Origin: Rhizaria sp. SCN 62-66
Lineage: Eukaryota; Rhizaria, unplaced
Length of the DNA: 64,000 nucleotides
Reading direction: 5' to 3'
NCBI GenBank assembly: GCA_001724265.1
Contig: MEDY01000158.1
Location: 27,967-91,966 of the forward strand
In this document: one piece after another, positions 46,301-55,974 of the stretch
How positions within the stretch are numbered: position 1 is the first letter of the stretch
Layout of the letters: each line of letters opens with the position of its first letter
The notes under the pieces: generated by a model
Databases searched by the model: none
What the model was told of the DNA's origin: nothing
The model's input: the letters and a program-made list of their open reading frames with translations, nothing else
Program-made: the position numbers and the translations under genes

Positions 46301-48418
46301 CCAGTCCGAGGACCAGTCAATGCGGTCGCGCGCGGTCAGCGGCGGCAGCGGCGGGCCCGCGGCCGTGGCGGCGGCGCAGTCGGCGGGCGCGGTGTGGACG
46401 GCGGTCGCCAGCGCGGTGTTGGCCGCGGGACGGGCCATCTTGTCCAGCGCGGCGTCGATGAGCAGTGAGGCGAGACGGCCGACACGGTCGGGATGCAGTG
46501 CGAGCGCGAGGAGATTGTTGATCAACCGGTCTAAACCGGCTTCGAGTGAGTCGGGGGCTACGTCCAGCGGTGTGAGGGTCGCAGTGTAAGTGCCGTTGAC
46601 GCTGAGCCGGCCCAGCGCGGCGTCGGAGCACAGGGCGAGCAGACAGGGACCGGCGGAGGCCGCGAAACTGCCCGGCGAGCGAACACTCGCAGACTCTGAC
46701 CCAGAGACAAACCCAGACTTAGACTTTGACTCTGGCGTCGGCTCTGGCTCAGGCTCGGGGTCCGGCTTGGGCAGAGGCGTGGGGTCAACAATCTGATACA
46801 GTCGAACGTCCTCGGCGCGCTCAGGGTCGATTAGCGGGCGTAAATCTAGCTGCAGCGCTGGGGCGGCAACAGTGAGCGAGACGTTGAACCTCTCATCCAG
46901 CTCCTGGCCGTGGAAAGTCTCCGAATCCACCGGTTTGATGTGCAACCGCATTCCGGGCAGCGCGAACGCGACTTCACCCAGTGCGAAACCTGAGAGGAAC
47001 TCAAGTGGCCGCGCCTTGGGCGACTGATGCAGCAGCTGCGCGCGTGTGAAGGAAGTTAAACCGCTGAGCGAGAGCAGTGGTACGGCGAGTGTGATGGTCG
47101 CGATGCCGGGGATGAGCACCGAGACGTTTGTTCCCTCGCGCATCAGAGGCACAGGGAGCACTCCAGTCCCGTCGGTGAACACGCGCATCGCGCAGTTGAG
47201 GCCCGAGGCGTCGCGGCCGAAAAACCCGCCGGTGGCGCCCTTGACGTCGTCGCCGCCGCCGGAGCCATGCAGCGCCGTGTCGAGTAAGGTTAGAAGAGGA
47301 ACAGAGGCCCAGTCAACGGCGCGCGCGGCGGCGGCGGCGGGCGGCGGCGGGAGCGGGCGGGCGGCGGCGTGGACCAAAGGCTCCGCTCTGGCGCGCATGC
47401 GGCGAATCGACTCAGTGCCGTTGACCGCAGTAAGCTCGGCCAGAGCGGGACAGACCTCCCTGCTGATGAGGCCCTCGATCGCGGACTTGATGACGGGCTT
47501 GAGCAGCGATAAGATGAATCCGGAGATAGTGGGGCCAAACGTCAAGTCGAAGTCGAGTTTAAGCGTGCAATCATCGAGCCGGACCGCCGTAGGCCACAGG
47601 CGGCGCAGTTTGAGCTGCTCGTCGTCGCCCGTCGCGTTTGACTGCAGCGCCAGCGCGGCCGACGCGGCGCCGTCGTGCGCGGTGACCGTGAGCTCAACCT
47701 TATCAGTGAACGAGATAGACGGCACAGTGAACGTGACGCGCCCGGCACAGACCGTGCCGAGTCCAGATAAAGACAGCGTAAGCGCGGCAACGTCGTCGGG
47801 CTCCCGCAGCGGCGGCTCAAGCTGCTGCGAGTCAAGTGTCTGCAAGGCGATCCCGTGGCACGATAAATGCTCCAGAGTGCCGTGGACGGCGCTGGTGTTG
47901 AAGTCTTGGGGCGGGACCGAAAAATTGAGGCTCGCAAGCCAGCACTGCAGAAGACCGTCGCAGTCGTCGCGGAGACGCGCGCGGCCCGCCGCAAACGCAG
48001 CGCTGGCAGCACTGGCACTAGCACTGTTGCCGCCGCGAGAGTGATGAGCGCTAGGGCGATTGTGGGAAGGCTCGGGGGATTTGTAAGCGAGCCACTCTGT
48101 GATCACAGAGAGATAGTCGAAGTCGTTAGCATTGCTCGCAGACAAGCCAGCAGCAGCACCAGCGTCGTCGTCGTCGTCATCATCGGTGACTGTGATCGCA
48201 GGATCTGTTGTTTCTGTGGCATACTTGTAAGCACTGTTGGATGTTGCGGAGGGAGTCAATGCTGAGGCTGACTGCGGGGCGCATAAAGACAGCAGTAGCA
48301 GAAGCGCGGCAACGCGGAGTGTAAAATGGAGTAAATGCCTGCGTGGGGCGGGACCTGGGGGCGCGGAGCGGGCGCGCGCAGGCAGGGGCGGCTCTGGTGG
48401 TTGTGCAGCGTCACCCAT
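40355..48418 (-). CDS. Giant membrane protein: TULIP-like lipid-binding region plus two PqiA-like domains
   Basis: A 2687-residue protein in one frame. A signal peptide or anchor lies at about residues 27-55 (LLHFTLRVAALLLLLSLC). Residues about 145-1000 look extracytoplasmic and beta-rich, with repeated patterns reminiscent of BPI/LBP (TULIP) lipid-binding modules, such as DCTLKLDFDLTFGPTISGFI, LKPVIKSAIEGLISREVCP and MRLHIKPVDSETF. A transmembrane helix follows near 1130. Two multi-helix blocks resemble PqiA (paraquat-inducible protein A). Block one is about 1290-1500, with FSGIWPYLKLLLMAYGW and LGKWSMIDAYVMLFMVVGF. Block two is about 2226-2430, with YALCMCAAWMLPLTVS and LFAWSSLEVFFISVTATVGQI. 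Between them is a cytosolic Ala/Ser-rich region. It is probably a lipid-handling membrane protein. The PqiA call is good; the TULIP call is tentative. It ends at TAA. Confidence 0.68.
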   Translation of the reverse strand: MGDAAQPPEPPLPARARSAPPGPAPRRHLLHFTLRVAALLLLLSLCAPQSASALTPSATSNSAYKYATETTDPAITVTDDDDDDDAGAAAGLSASNANDFDYLSVITEWLAYKSPEPSHNRPSAHHSRGGNSASASAASAAFAAGRARLRDDCDGLLQCWLASLNFSVPPQDFNTSAVHGTLEHLSCHGIALQTLDSQQLEPPLREPDDVAALTLSLSGLGTVCAGRVTFTVPSISFTDKVELTVTAHDGAASAALALQSNATGDDEQLKLRRLWPTAVRLDDCTLKLDFDLTFGPTISGFILSLLKPVIKSAIEGLISREVCPALAELTAVNGTESIRRMRARAEPLVHAAARPLPPPPAAAAARAVDWASVPLLTLLDTALHGSGGGDDVKGATGGFFGRDASGLNCAMRVFTDGTGVLPVPLMREGTNVSVLIPGIATITLAVPLLSLSGLTSFTRAQLLHQSPKARPLEFLSGFALGEVAFALPGMRLHIKPVDSETFHGQELDERFNVSLTVAAPALQLDLRPLIDPERAEDVRLYQIVDPTPLPKPDPEPEPEPTPESKSKSGFVSGSESASVRSPGSFAASAGPCLLALCSDAALGRLSVNGTYTATLTPLDVAPDSLEAGLDRLINNLLALALHPDRVGRLASLLIDAALDKMARPAANTALATAVHTAPADCAAATAAGPPLPPLTARDRIDWSSDWLAGLLRWLVGDVVRGAAGLDEVVRCFAPDGRYDYDREKELSTRKSLFGAVTAAAAGERFKGLNIASVSVSDSASVSDSAADTVESASKSLLDSVTDSLIDVTLHSLHLSGLDSFDIVDLLNATTHTHRAGDTLFQALSFGATAEPAAGTAATAGLAAADLPPAGAGPLAVSASLTLPVGVRSIDISFAASLANFTTAFALLAPADRLLLLRQPLTSVVRLGCLPTLLAVTEADLPEDDPASINSGGEATGSKLRAVSPGASATTLGDIFGPALGFAFPGAAASWLTDSPRNNAGVAEAVSLGKRPREASGVELLSSDTTMGNFSLSFSLIASPGHEPWGASAGGLADAAAVNKFLREHAKEVAAAATAALRYMGDRAPYVCAGVTVPGEASTSEGAVASAVRVALWGLFLAVISAASAACLLLFVHLVGSRGQQRGRRVANEASDDAAVSAVSASGSKAAQDASANAGASAPLRERAVCAHFPYTCVHSNKTNNAHASVNAVIVSGSSAKGGKRSEREGASAPLLLSADDTAAAVVSSDSATATGALATGTQCECGCSGAAAATVPVIEADGSPLLLTPFIPAPLRFGALFAVFLTISLFVASNSSTGACVTAQLRLQPSGPGVPADATVLDMGSVFDFTLVSTAMEMWFAGVYYLFALIVAFSGIWPYLKLLLMAYGWTAPVSKLSPATRARMLHWVDVLGKWSMIDAYVMLFMVVGFRMRVNVGAPITNSSAVATGAGGAAAGVIANTLSAAAAGLAAGAGPAVAAFDAGFFLADIVVVAAPGFILFLLATMMSLGLAHIIIALSAHAAAAAADAAEHARQRLVFRHVQRRLCLAAALPLPPLNAHNTASPTTSDGDCTVRALHAGLPPVAALGRLNADSVVAGNNNNNNNNNGDGFATDDLCASSSAADSWLASTHRAPEADDSSSAAAAARAALGLGPSGGDDSMGGGLTAPALLSTPSLTASSSSNGSFSLAHMNHTHTHAHAAVVPPGLLTPSRARPSAAAAATAAAAAAEASAVPATAGASLVTRGSVTRLAVSVGGFLHQAATFALPPRAFAELAAGRQHPALARREHDSDRERERRGNSAAASARAQSINSGLTGSAHSDIINNADDDDDADADNEGTGAAEDALAGADAEALSPESAEAIAAAEAEAELAVRALGIVFSQRELAAAAAAATAAAATLPANESVNATTETAGASASSASVPHDAAHLAVFLAAYDDVSAIVARRCRRRTRRRSRHSAAARTAAAAAAETDDGAGTAVYDGGAVARSLLTASPGKQQRRARSQERAPSRLITAVTAAGDSNAGGASEPEDEAATAAAAAAAAAESAAEARTVERVLSAFAATVDPYLRDLDSRRSMYRQDHAIDAAALPAHAKRAAAAAAAAGAGRSRSRSRSRARHGDGDSDGARDWEVATPALLPLRAPDGGLLVPGAQSLPPLPSPSSGASASSLTMPLPPMHKGAEKPFFTHATATATATTSAGSSSVGADGVSRVSGFYATRTRAKAPPRFALFVRFTALGRAMMLTLLLGTIALIVYASIIPAFEFEFTGLTGWLLGSAGHRPVSLIDIGVYMARDTADPDALATRWMQAVYFIFSLFMPLGYALCMCAAWMLPLTVSRHLKLQVLSDVLFAWSSLEVFFISVTATVGQITTLAGFMVGDNCDAINVILEDNFADLLQGTNKCFELAARFTWGSWVVLAASLVFLLLGSLVSRLSQAALSARLERMRLLWRRQQYAPAFDALATLPTAAAGLARAAAVPAEARAPASAAPVGWEGECARVDARLAAVLAESEPGVYSPVLFAPSAATATAAAFDVSSETSAAPDVRLGSCDASFDDPVAWAAARHAAGAEAAGAAEAAETAANAGAAVGATMTKAEQSRARLQRARERAALPCLLRARLRLLAVGRALGLISVTIAPTTATVATVRAWKEELMPPPGASPAAASPVCNTFADINSSKAPWAATGKDRTVLDFDSARA

Positions 48419-49158
48419 TGCAACAAGGGGTGGGCGCTGGCAGAGAGGCCCGGGGGCGCGGGTTGAGTGCGATAGAGACGAAATCCGCAGGCCCTTGCGT
48501 AATACGTTGCGGAAAGCCGAGAAAGCCTAGTATCACCGAGTCAGAACAAGCGCAGTAGCTGGAGTGCGGCGGAACGAGTCGGTGGAAGGAAGCAGCCACG
48601 TGGCGCGACCCTGGATGCAAAGAAACAGAGAGATACAAGAGGCAAATTATGAGCCTTAAGAATTATTTACTCTAAATACGATTCCTTGTTGTGGCTATAA
48701 CACCAAAAGAATGTCTATAAATAGTATATATTAACATAGCCACGTGTACAGGTCGTCTGGGTAAGTCCGACTTGCTTGGAGAGAGAAGGTGACTGCCTCC
48801 ATTTAGCAGGGCCGATGCCGCGCATCATGTGCGACAGCAGCCTGCTAAAAGAAATATCATAAGCAACCAAGTCAGATTCATCGGTAAACGTCAACAAAGC
48901 TCAAGCTTGACGACGGACTTTTGCAGTAAGAGTTGAACAAATAGAGCGCCAATCGATCTACGTCATTAGGGTCCAACCCGTTTTTTGCAGTGGCTCTCCC
49001 AACAACAGACTTCAAGTTGAATATCGACTTATAGACTGAAGCAAACGCAAGTGAAAAGTGATTTTTGTGTATTTTGCAAATAAACGTAGCCTTCTGGCCC
49101 TGTGATAACTGCAACCGCGCGAACCACGCCTGCACACAAGTATCTCGCAGCGTCATGC
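48419..49158 (-). other. Intergenic region, two minus-strand genes
   Basis: About 740 bases forming the upstream region of the TULIP/PqiA gene and the 3' flank of PEX16. No gene seen. Confidence 0.55.
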
Positions 49159-50793
49159 TCAAGACGCAGAAGTGTAGAAATGGTTCTGCTGGAGGTTAAA
49201 TCCGACCTCAATCACTGCATTGACAAACCCGCCCAGCACGGGGATATACGCCGCGATGTCCGCAATCGCCTGCAGGGGGACGACCGTGACTGCGTCGAAC
49301 ACCGGCGAGCGCAGCAAGTAGAACAGATACAGCCTCCTGCGCACTGCCCACGCGGCCGACTGCGCCGGCGACAGCTCACTGCCCCGCGCCGCCAGCGCGT
49401 AAGCGATCGCGTCGACGGCCAGCGACGCCGCCAGCGGCAGCCACGCCTGCGCGCCGAACTTGAGCTTCAGCGCGGCGTACACCAACGGACGCGCCCAGTA
49501 CAACGCTTCTCCGAGCGCGGCGCCGGCTGGGGCCGCGGTGCGGGCGCGCTCGCTGCGCGGCGCGGCCGAGGTCGGCGCGGGCGCAAACTGGCCGTGAGGC
49601 AGCGCGCCGCGGCCGTGGCGCTGGTATAAACGGCGCAGAGAGGCGCCCGCGAGCGCGGCGAGGGGCTCCTCGTCGCGGCCGTTCGCGCCGGTCACAGCGG
49701 ACACTGCGGCAAGCGGGTCCCCCGTCACACTAGTAGCTGCCGCGGTATTCACGGCTGTGGCGGAGGCGGCCGAGTCGCTGCCACCAGTGACAGCCGTCGT
49801 CGCAGCGGCGGCGGTGGCAGCAGCGGCGGGGGTGGTGACTGTTGTCACGTCAGCTGCAGCGTCATCATCTGCGCCGCCGTTGTTTTTGTTGTTGTTGTTG
49901 TTTGCAACGGCGGCTTTGTGAGCGCGCCAGATGGCCGACAGATGCGCCGCCTGTGCGCGCGCGCGCTCTGCCGCGGCCCTCTCAGCCGCCTCCGCCGCGA
50001 GCTCCGCCTGGCGTTGCGCGAGCTCAGCGTGCACGTCCGCCGCGTCGGCCGGCAGCAGCATCTTACCGCGGTTGCGCCACAGCAACAGCAGCCGCAGCAG
50101 GAGCTTCGCCGCCTCGACCGCGACGACTGCACGCATGCGGAACCTCTGGGTCGCCGCCGCGAATCGCGCCAACAAGGGCGCCTGGAACGCGGCGCCAGGT
50201 GTGGCGGCGAGCAGGGCGGCACGCTCGGGGGCGCTGCGGGTCGAGTGCCAGTGGCCGGCCGCGAGCTCAAGCAGACACTCTGAGGAAGAGATGACGAAGA
50301 GGAGCGCGTTGAGGATGCGGACGGCGCCGGGCTCGCGCGCGGTGAGCAAAGCGGGGCGGCCCGAGAGCTTGAGGCGCGAGGGATGAGAGCGTGGACGTGC
50401 GCAGATGCCGTCATGATAGTATGACAGCAGGCAGAGGCCCATGTAGGCAAACTCACCGCGCAAGTCCGTGTCGGAGAAGCGGCCAGGGAGGAAGACGGAG
50501 AAAGTCTTGGCGGTCTCGAGCAGACCGGTGTACCAGGCGGACTCGGCGACAAAGGACTCGTAGCGGGAGACGAGCGAGCGCAGGAGGCCGACGAACGAGA
50601 GACGGGGCTCGGACGACGCGGCGGGGGCCGCAGCAGCAGAAACAGCAGCAGAAACAGCAGCGGCGGCGCGGGGTGCGGGGGAGAGACTGCTGCTGCTGGT
50701 CGTCAGAACAGGCGTGGGGGCCTGCTTCGAGACCGCATGGGCGGAGGACTCGGCGGCAAAGACTGCCGGGGGCGTCGGCGTCGGCGTCGACAT
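49159..50793 (-). CDS. PEX16: Peroxin-16 (peroxisomal membrane biogenesis)
   Basis: A 544-residue PEX16-like protein, an integral membrane protein that recruits PEX3 and helps insert peroxisomal membrane proteins at the ER and peroxisome. The N-terminal part has YESFVAESAWYTGLLETAKTF followed by LPGRFSDTDLRGEFAYMGLCLLSYYHDGI, the PGRF-x-(D/E) landmark of the family. Next is the conserved VEAAKLLLRLLLLW. The C-terminal block reads YWARPLVYAALKLKFGAQAW, then RRRLYLFYLLRSPVFDAVT and LGGFVNAVIEVGFNLQQNHFY, matching R-x-x-x-L-x-x-YLLRSP-x-(F/Y)-D of PEX16. An Ala/Thr/Asn-rich insertion (about residues 280-420) lengthens it beyond the usual 340. It ends at TGA. It implies functional peroxisomes. 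Confidence 0.87.
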   Translation of the reverse strand: MSTPTPTPPAVFAAESSAHAVSKQAPTPVLTTSSSSLSPAPRAAAAVSAAVSAAAAPAASSEPRLSFVGLLRSLVSRYESFVAESAWYTGLLETAKTFSVFLPGRFSDTDLRGEFAYMGLCLLSYYHDGICARPRSHPSRLKLSGRPALLTAREPGAVRILNALLFVISSSECLLELAAGHWHSTRSAPERAALLAATPGAAFQAPLLARFAAATQRFRMRAVVAVEAAKLLLRLLLLWRNRGKMLLPADAADVHAELAQRQAELAAEAAERAAAERARAQAAHLSAIWRAHKAAVANNNNNKNNGGADDDAAADVTTVTTPAAAATAAAATTAVTGGSDSAASATAVNTAAATSVTGDPLAAVSAVTGANGRDEEPLAALAGASLRRLYQRHGRGALPHGQFAPAPTSAAPRSERARTAAPAGAALGEALYWARPLVYAALKLKFGAQAWLPLAASLAVDAIAYALAARGSELSPAQSAAWAVRRRLYLFYLLRSPVFDAVTVVPLQAIADIAAYIPVLGGFVNAVIEVGFNLQQNHFYTSAS

Positions 50794-51849
50794 CAGCGGA
50801 GCTGCGCGAGACGCGGCGCGGAGCGGGAAAGGGAAGTTGTGGTTGGGGTTGTTTTGAGAGGGCGAAGTCTGGCGGAGTTTACGCTGCTATATTGGAAATT
50901 TAAAGAAAATCACAGAGTGAATATGAGTTTAGTTAGGGCTTTGATGGCTGTTTGTGCTGCTATAGCTCTATTATCGATCATATGGCTCGTATAAACCGGA
51001 AGATAATGAAATGACCGCAAGTTCATCAAGCCGACCCCTTCAGAATCGCAAAGAACGATATAGCGGAGAATACGTTGTACAGTAAAGCACCGATTGAAAC
51101 ATATGTTAATATTTGCATCTAAGTTTTACGTGGTATGCCTTTGAATGCTAACGACGGATTTAGAAGTGTAAAGTGCTTGTTTTCATTTCCTTCTCTCAGC
51201 CTCGCTCGTCGTGACCGTCGAAGGCTGTGGCCGACAATCATTCAACTCAAAACTGGGCTCATAGTCGAGCCAAATGATCACAATGAGCACTGAAGTCTAC
51301 AAAAGTCACATATATTGCACTCAATTAATTATTTCATGACAAGATCTTGTTTATTCACTTGAAGGTCACTTTTATCATTATAGAATTCTGTGACGAACTG
51401 AGTGCTCATCGCACTGTGCGCTTAGATCTCATGTTACTATTGCCACTAAAGCAGTGAAAAAGGCAGACAGCTCTGAAATTGCACGCTTCCAATAAACAAA
51501 ATTAATAAGCTGGAGTAGAAGTTAGCGCAAATACGAAAAATCTGTTGTACTCCAGTGAAGAAGCATTCTGATACAGATTGCTACGCAACTTGCAACTTGA
51601 AGCGAACAACATGACTGTGAGTAACACGCTCGCCAGCGCAGACAGAAAGACCAATTAGCGTGCGAGCATATACGACCGTCAATGCATGTTGTGTTATTGA
51701 AAATACTTTTGATGCGATCTGATTTCCTTCTCACGCAACTCAAACCCGTGTGACAACTTCGTTTCGCACCGCAAACTGCAGCGACAAAGCACAGCGCTTC
51801 CGTCAATCGGACCAACGCAGGTGAGCCCTTGGCCTCGTGCCCCCGTGCC
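50794..51849. other. Divergent intergenic region, PEX16 / M50 protease
   Basis: About 1050 bases, AT-rich in the middle, containing both promoters. No RNA gene or convincing open frame was found. Confidence 0.55.
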
Positions 51850-54800
51850 ATGTTCAACTGGCTTTTCAAAAAGCGCAGCAAAACCCCGCCGGAGCACTCC
51901 GCGTCTGCAAGCCCACGCAACGCACGCCAGTCCTCGCCGGCGCCGCCGCCACCGTCACATAGCTTACCCCCGACACCCCGTCTCAACACCGCAACAGCAG
52001 CGCAGCGCCATGGCAGCACACCGCGTCCCCCCACCGGCGGGAACCAGAGTGAAGCATGCGCGGCGGACTGCGGGGCTGGATGCCGGTGCGCGTGGTCGCC
52101 GCCGCCGGTGTTCCGCGGTGGCACGCCCACGCCACAGGCGCTGGCAGCGGATGCGGCCGCCGCGACAGAGCGCCGCCGCCGCCGCTCGCAGCATAGCCGT
52201 CAAGGACACGGCCACGGACACGGACACGGGCATAGCCACGGTAGCGGCAGTGAGCATACAACAAGTGATACGAGTAGCGGGGGGAAGATGCGCGACGACG
52301 CGCACTCGCAGTCCCACTAGCAATCGCACACACATGCGCATATCCCGGTGAAAGAGCTCGGTGACAAAAGCAAAGTGCAAGATGTTCAAGAGCACAGCGG
52401 TGACCGCGAGCAGGAAGAGCGCCCCATTGACCCGCGCTTAGACGCTGAGTCCGTACACTCTGCTGCACAGTCGTCAAAAGCACCGTCGAAAGCGCCCTCT
52501 AAAGCGCCGTCAACAGTGTCGTCGCACGCTGCATCTTTAACCCCATGGACACAGGCCCAGCAGCAGGCACAGTTACAGCCGCAGCAGCAGAAGCTCCAGT
52601 CCCCGCGGCCTCTCGCGACATGCGCTGCGTCTGCCGGAGTCACGCCAATCATCAGTAGTGCGCACCCGTCGCCAGTCCTCGCGTCACCCATGCCTGCGCC
52701 GCCGCCACCAGCAACTGCGGGCGGCGCCAGCGGTGGCGGGACAACTGTAAGCGCAGCCGAGTCGTCGGTGGCGGCGCTGCGGCGCGCGCACGCGGACGAA
52801 CAGCGACGCCGTGCAGTGGCGCAGGCACGCAGTGCGCAGAGGGCGTTCGAGGCGCAGCAGCGGCAGAAGCAGCGCCAGCTCCAGCGACACCAGCAGATGG
52901 AGCTGCAACAGCAGCAGCAGCAGAGTGTGCGGATCGATAGCAGCCGCGGCGATGTCAGCAGCGGTGGTGCGGCGATAAGGGAAGTCAGCAGTGGCAGCGA
53001 AGGTGACAGTAGCAGTCTCAACGACAGCGCAGACAGCGACGACGACTCAGACAGCGGCAAGAAAGCGACAAAGCCCAGCGCAAGCGCAGCTCTAGTACCT
53101 GGCATCATTCCCACGTCAGCGCTTTTGACCGCTCGCGCGCGCGCCAGCAGCGAGTCGGCTGCGCGCCCCTCTGCATCGACAGCCGCTGCCACTGCGTCGA
53201 ACGCGCAGCCACCCACACGCACAGCTGCAGGCTCGACAACAACGGCGACGACTACAGCAACAACAGCAGCGACTGGTGGCATTGGGCAGACGCGCGAGTC
53301 GCTGCGAAACACACTGGCTCCGGCGCAGCAGAACACCGCGGGCGCGGCGTCACTGCCACCCACACCGCCCGCAGTCCGTAGCTCGCGCAAAGATCGCACC
53401 CGCGCGCTCCCACCAAGCCCGCGTCAGTCCGCGGCGACAGAGACTGCAGCAACGGGAACCAGTGGCGTTGGTGTGGGGCCCGCGAGTGCAGCGGGGAGTG
53501 GAGTGGGCGAGCGCAGTGTGTGGTTCACGAGGCCTGGCGCGAGCCCTGCAGCGCGTGCACGCAGATATGGCGCGACACCGCCTGTTCCAGTTCTGGTCTC
53601 TCCTGCAACTACGGCCGCCGTGACGCCGTCAGCAATCAACAGCGACACACAGCATGTGCTCGCACAGGGAACCGAGAGCGTATACAGCACACCCGCCTTC
53701 ACGCCCACGTTGGCACCCATGAGTGGCAAGTCACTGCGCGCGGCAAACAACGGTTACGCTGCTGCAAGCAACGGGCGCGATGTTGCTAACAACGGACGTG
53801 CTGCAAATGGGCGCGCGCGCACGTATGAAACTCCGACGCCAGCGCCCACAGCGCAGCGCGCGCCCGTGTCTCTCTGCGCGCCGGCAGCGTTGTCATCAGC
53901 AATGTCAGAGGCAGCTGGAGAAACGGGCGATGAGGTTGAGCTCGCTGAAATCGTTCCTGTCTCGACCGCAATCACAACAGAGAAGGCATCGGCTGCAACA
54001 CCAGCAACAACAGCAAATGGAAGAGCTGGACGCCCAACGCCTTCGCTCTACTCAACACTGCTGCGAACACCGGTAATCACTCCGCTGCCATCTTCGCTGA
54101 CCACCGCTGCGACAACAGCTAGAGCAGCAGCAGCGGGACCGCATATCGCCGATTTGCGCATCGCTGTCTCGCCGCCCGCGGCCGCCACGCCCGACATCGC
54201 TGTCTCAGCGGCTGAGGCCGCCGCCACGGAAGCTGCGGCGCGCGCAGCGGCAGCGTATACTGCCTCAGTCGAAGCCGCATCCTCAGCAACAAACGCACAT
54301 CACAAGGCAGCAAAGGGAACAGCTCCAACAGCAACACTGCAACAAAGTGCTGGCATTGGTGCTAGATCTGGCGCAGGTGCAAGTGACATTGTTGGCGGAG
54401 GCGGCTGGAGCGGTGGACTGGCGGGCGCAGTGTCAACTGCGATCACGGCGCACCGACTTGGGCTTGCGCCGGGTGCGGCGGCGACTGCAGCTGCGGCGGA
54501 GGCTGCGTAGGCTGCGGCCGCGCACGAGCGTCGCCAGCGCCGTTGGCAGTTGCGCCGGGAGCAACGCCACGCGCAGCACCGGAAGCAACGCCACAGCAGT
54601 GCTACTGGCGAAGAGAGCGACCGTAAACACGGTGGCGAGACAAGCAGCGGTGACGACAGCGACGACGATAACGATGACGACGCCTATGATGACGACACAG
54701 AGAGCGGCGGGCCGGGGTCGCCGTACTGGGATGAATACGGACAGGTGGCTTACGGACCGGGCCGTTGGTGGTTGCGCGACCAGCGCCGTCAGCAGCAGCA

Positions 54801-55974
54801 GCAACAGCAGCAGGAGCAACAGAGTTCTTATCACGTGCACGGACACAAAGATGAACACAGCCACAGACATGCGCACGGACTGCGCAGCAACGCAACGGCG
54901 CGCGCGCACCACAGCAGCCATGCAGTTGTTCAAGCCACAGCATAGCAACAGCGGTGCAGCGCGTGTGGCCCGCGGGCGCGCTCTGTTCTGTGGTTCATTG
55001 CACGCCTCATACCAGCAGCAATCGTAATCGGACTAGCGGCCGGGCTGGGGTGCGCGCTACACGCTGATTCGGGCTCGCGCGCGCTGTTTCTGGCGTTTAT
55101 ACTCGCAGCGTGGCTGGCAGGCACAGTCGTGCACGAGGCAGCGCACGCGCTTGTCGCGGCCGCATACCATCACGTCGTCGTCAAACCCTCACAAGCAGAT
55201 CAGCAAGAGCATCGCCATCGCAGCGTAAGCGCGGATGAAGGCAGCATCGAGGCCGAGATTGCGAAAGAAAATAAAAACAGCGGCAGCAGCAGTGGCGAGG
55301 TGTGGGGGAACGTGCTGAAGTATGAAACCCCCGCGCAGTCGCTCCTGCTGCCCTTGGTATTCCTGTTGTTGGGAGTCGTCGCACTGCCCGGACCCGCGCC
55401 TGCGTTGCGCCCGCGCACGCGCCTCCGCGCCAACGCCGACGACGACGCTGCAGTCGAGAGCAACGATGACGGCGACGACATCGACGGCGGTGTCAAGTTA
55501 GCGTCCGACAACAGCTGCCGCGGCCGGTGCTGGCGCGTGGTGGCCGCGCTCGCGGGCCCCGCAGGGTCTCTGCTGGCGGCGTGCGTGTTCGCGGCGCCGC
55601 TGTGGGCGCAGGGCGGAGCCTCCGCGGCCCCCGAGCGCGGCGCGGGCGCCTGGGCAGGGCTCGCGCTTGCCGTGAGGCTGCAGCTGATGGCGACAGTGCT
55701 CGCGCTCGTCCCAGTCCCGGGCTCGGACGGGGCCGCGGCGGTCTCCGCGGCGCTGCCCGCGGCGCTCACGCGCGGCCCGCGGCTGCTGCCGGAGACGGTC
55801 TTCAGTCGCCGCGCACGCACGCTGGTGGTGGGCGTGGGGTCCGTGGCGCTGTTTGTGCTCGTGTGGTGTCTGCCGGGAGGATCCAGCTGGGCCACGGACG
55901 CCGCGGTCGGATTCGGGGTGCCGCGTGGAGACGTTGAGCACGGGCTCACGCGGTTCAGGCTCGTCAAGATGTGA
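51850..55974 (+). CDS. M50 / site-2-protease-like metalloprotease with three in-frame UAGs
   Basis: Reading TAG at 52318, 54508 and 54943 as sense (residues 157, 887, 1032) gives one 1374-residue protein from the ATG at 51850 to TGA. The C-terminal 330 residues are a membrane zinc protease. A hydrophobic segment (FIARLIPAAIVIGLAAGLG) precedes a second helix carrying VVHEAAHALVAA, the HExxH zinc motif (His1095, Glu1096, His1099). A later helix has LVPVPGSDGAAAV, matching the N/P-x-P-x-x-DG motif that gives the third zinc ligand (Asp1293). The gene begins with MFNWLFKKRSK and a long Ser/Ala/Gln-rich region, including a His-Gly repeat near residues 118-130. Without TAG decoding the catalytic part would have no start of its own. 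The likely role is intramembrane cleavage in regulated proteolysis; the substrate is unknown. Confidence 0.78.
52318..52320 (+). other. In-frame TAG, probable sense codon (M50 protease, first)
   Basis: Context HSQSH-TAG-QSHTHAHIPVKE. The frame is open on both sides and the surroundings are rich in Gln and His, so Gln fits the local composition. Confidence 0.75.
54508..54510 (+). other. In-frame TAG, probable sense codon (M50 protease, second)
   Basis: Context AAAEAA-TAG-AAAHERRQRRWQ. The same frame stays open for another 144 codons to the next TAG. Confidence 0.78.
54943..54945 (+). other. In-frame TAG, probable sense codon (M50 protease, third)
   Basis: Context VVQATA-TAG-QQRCSACG. The catalytic HEAAH lies 62 codons downstream in the same frame, and the first in-frame ATG after this codon lies beyond HEAAH. 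Confidence 0.8.

Noticed and set aside
51850-55974. Four separate genes or a decayed pseudogene in the protease region
   Set aside because: There are no frameshifts, only TAG interrupts the frame, the catalytic motifs are intact, and the downstream pieces lack start codons ahead of conserved parts.
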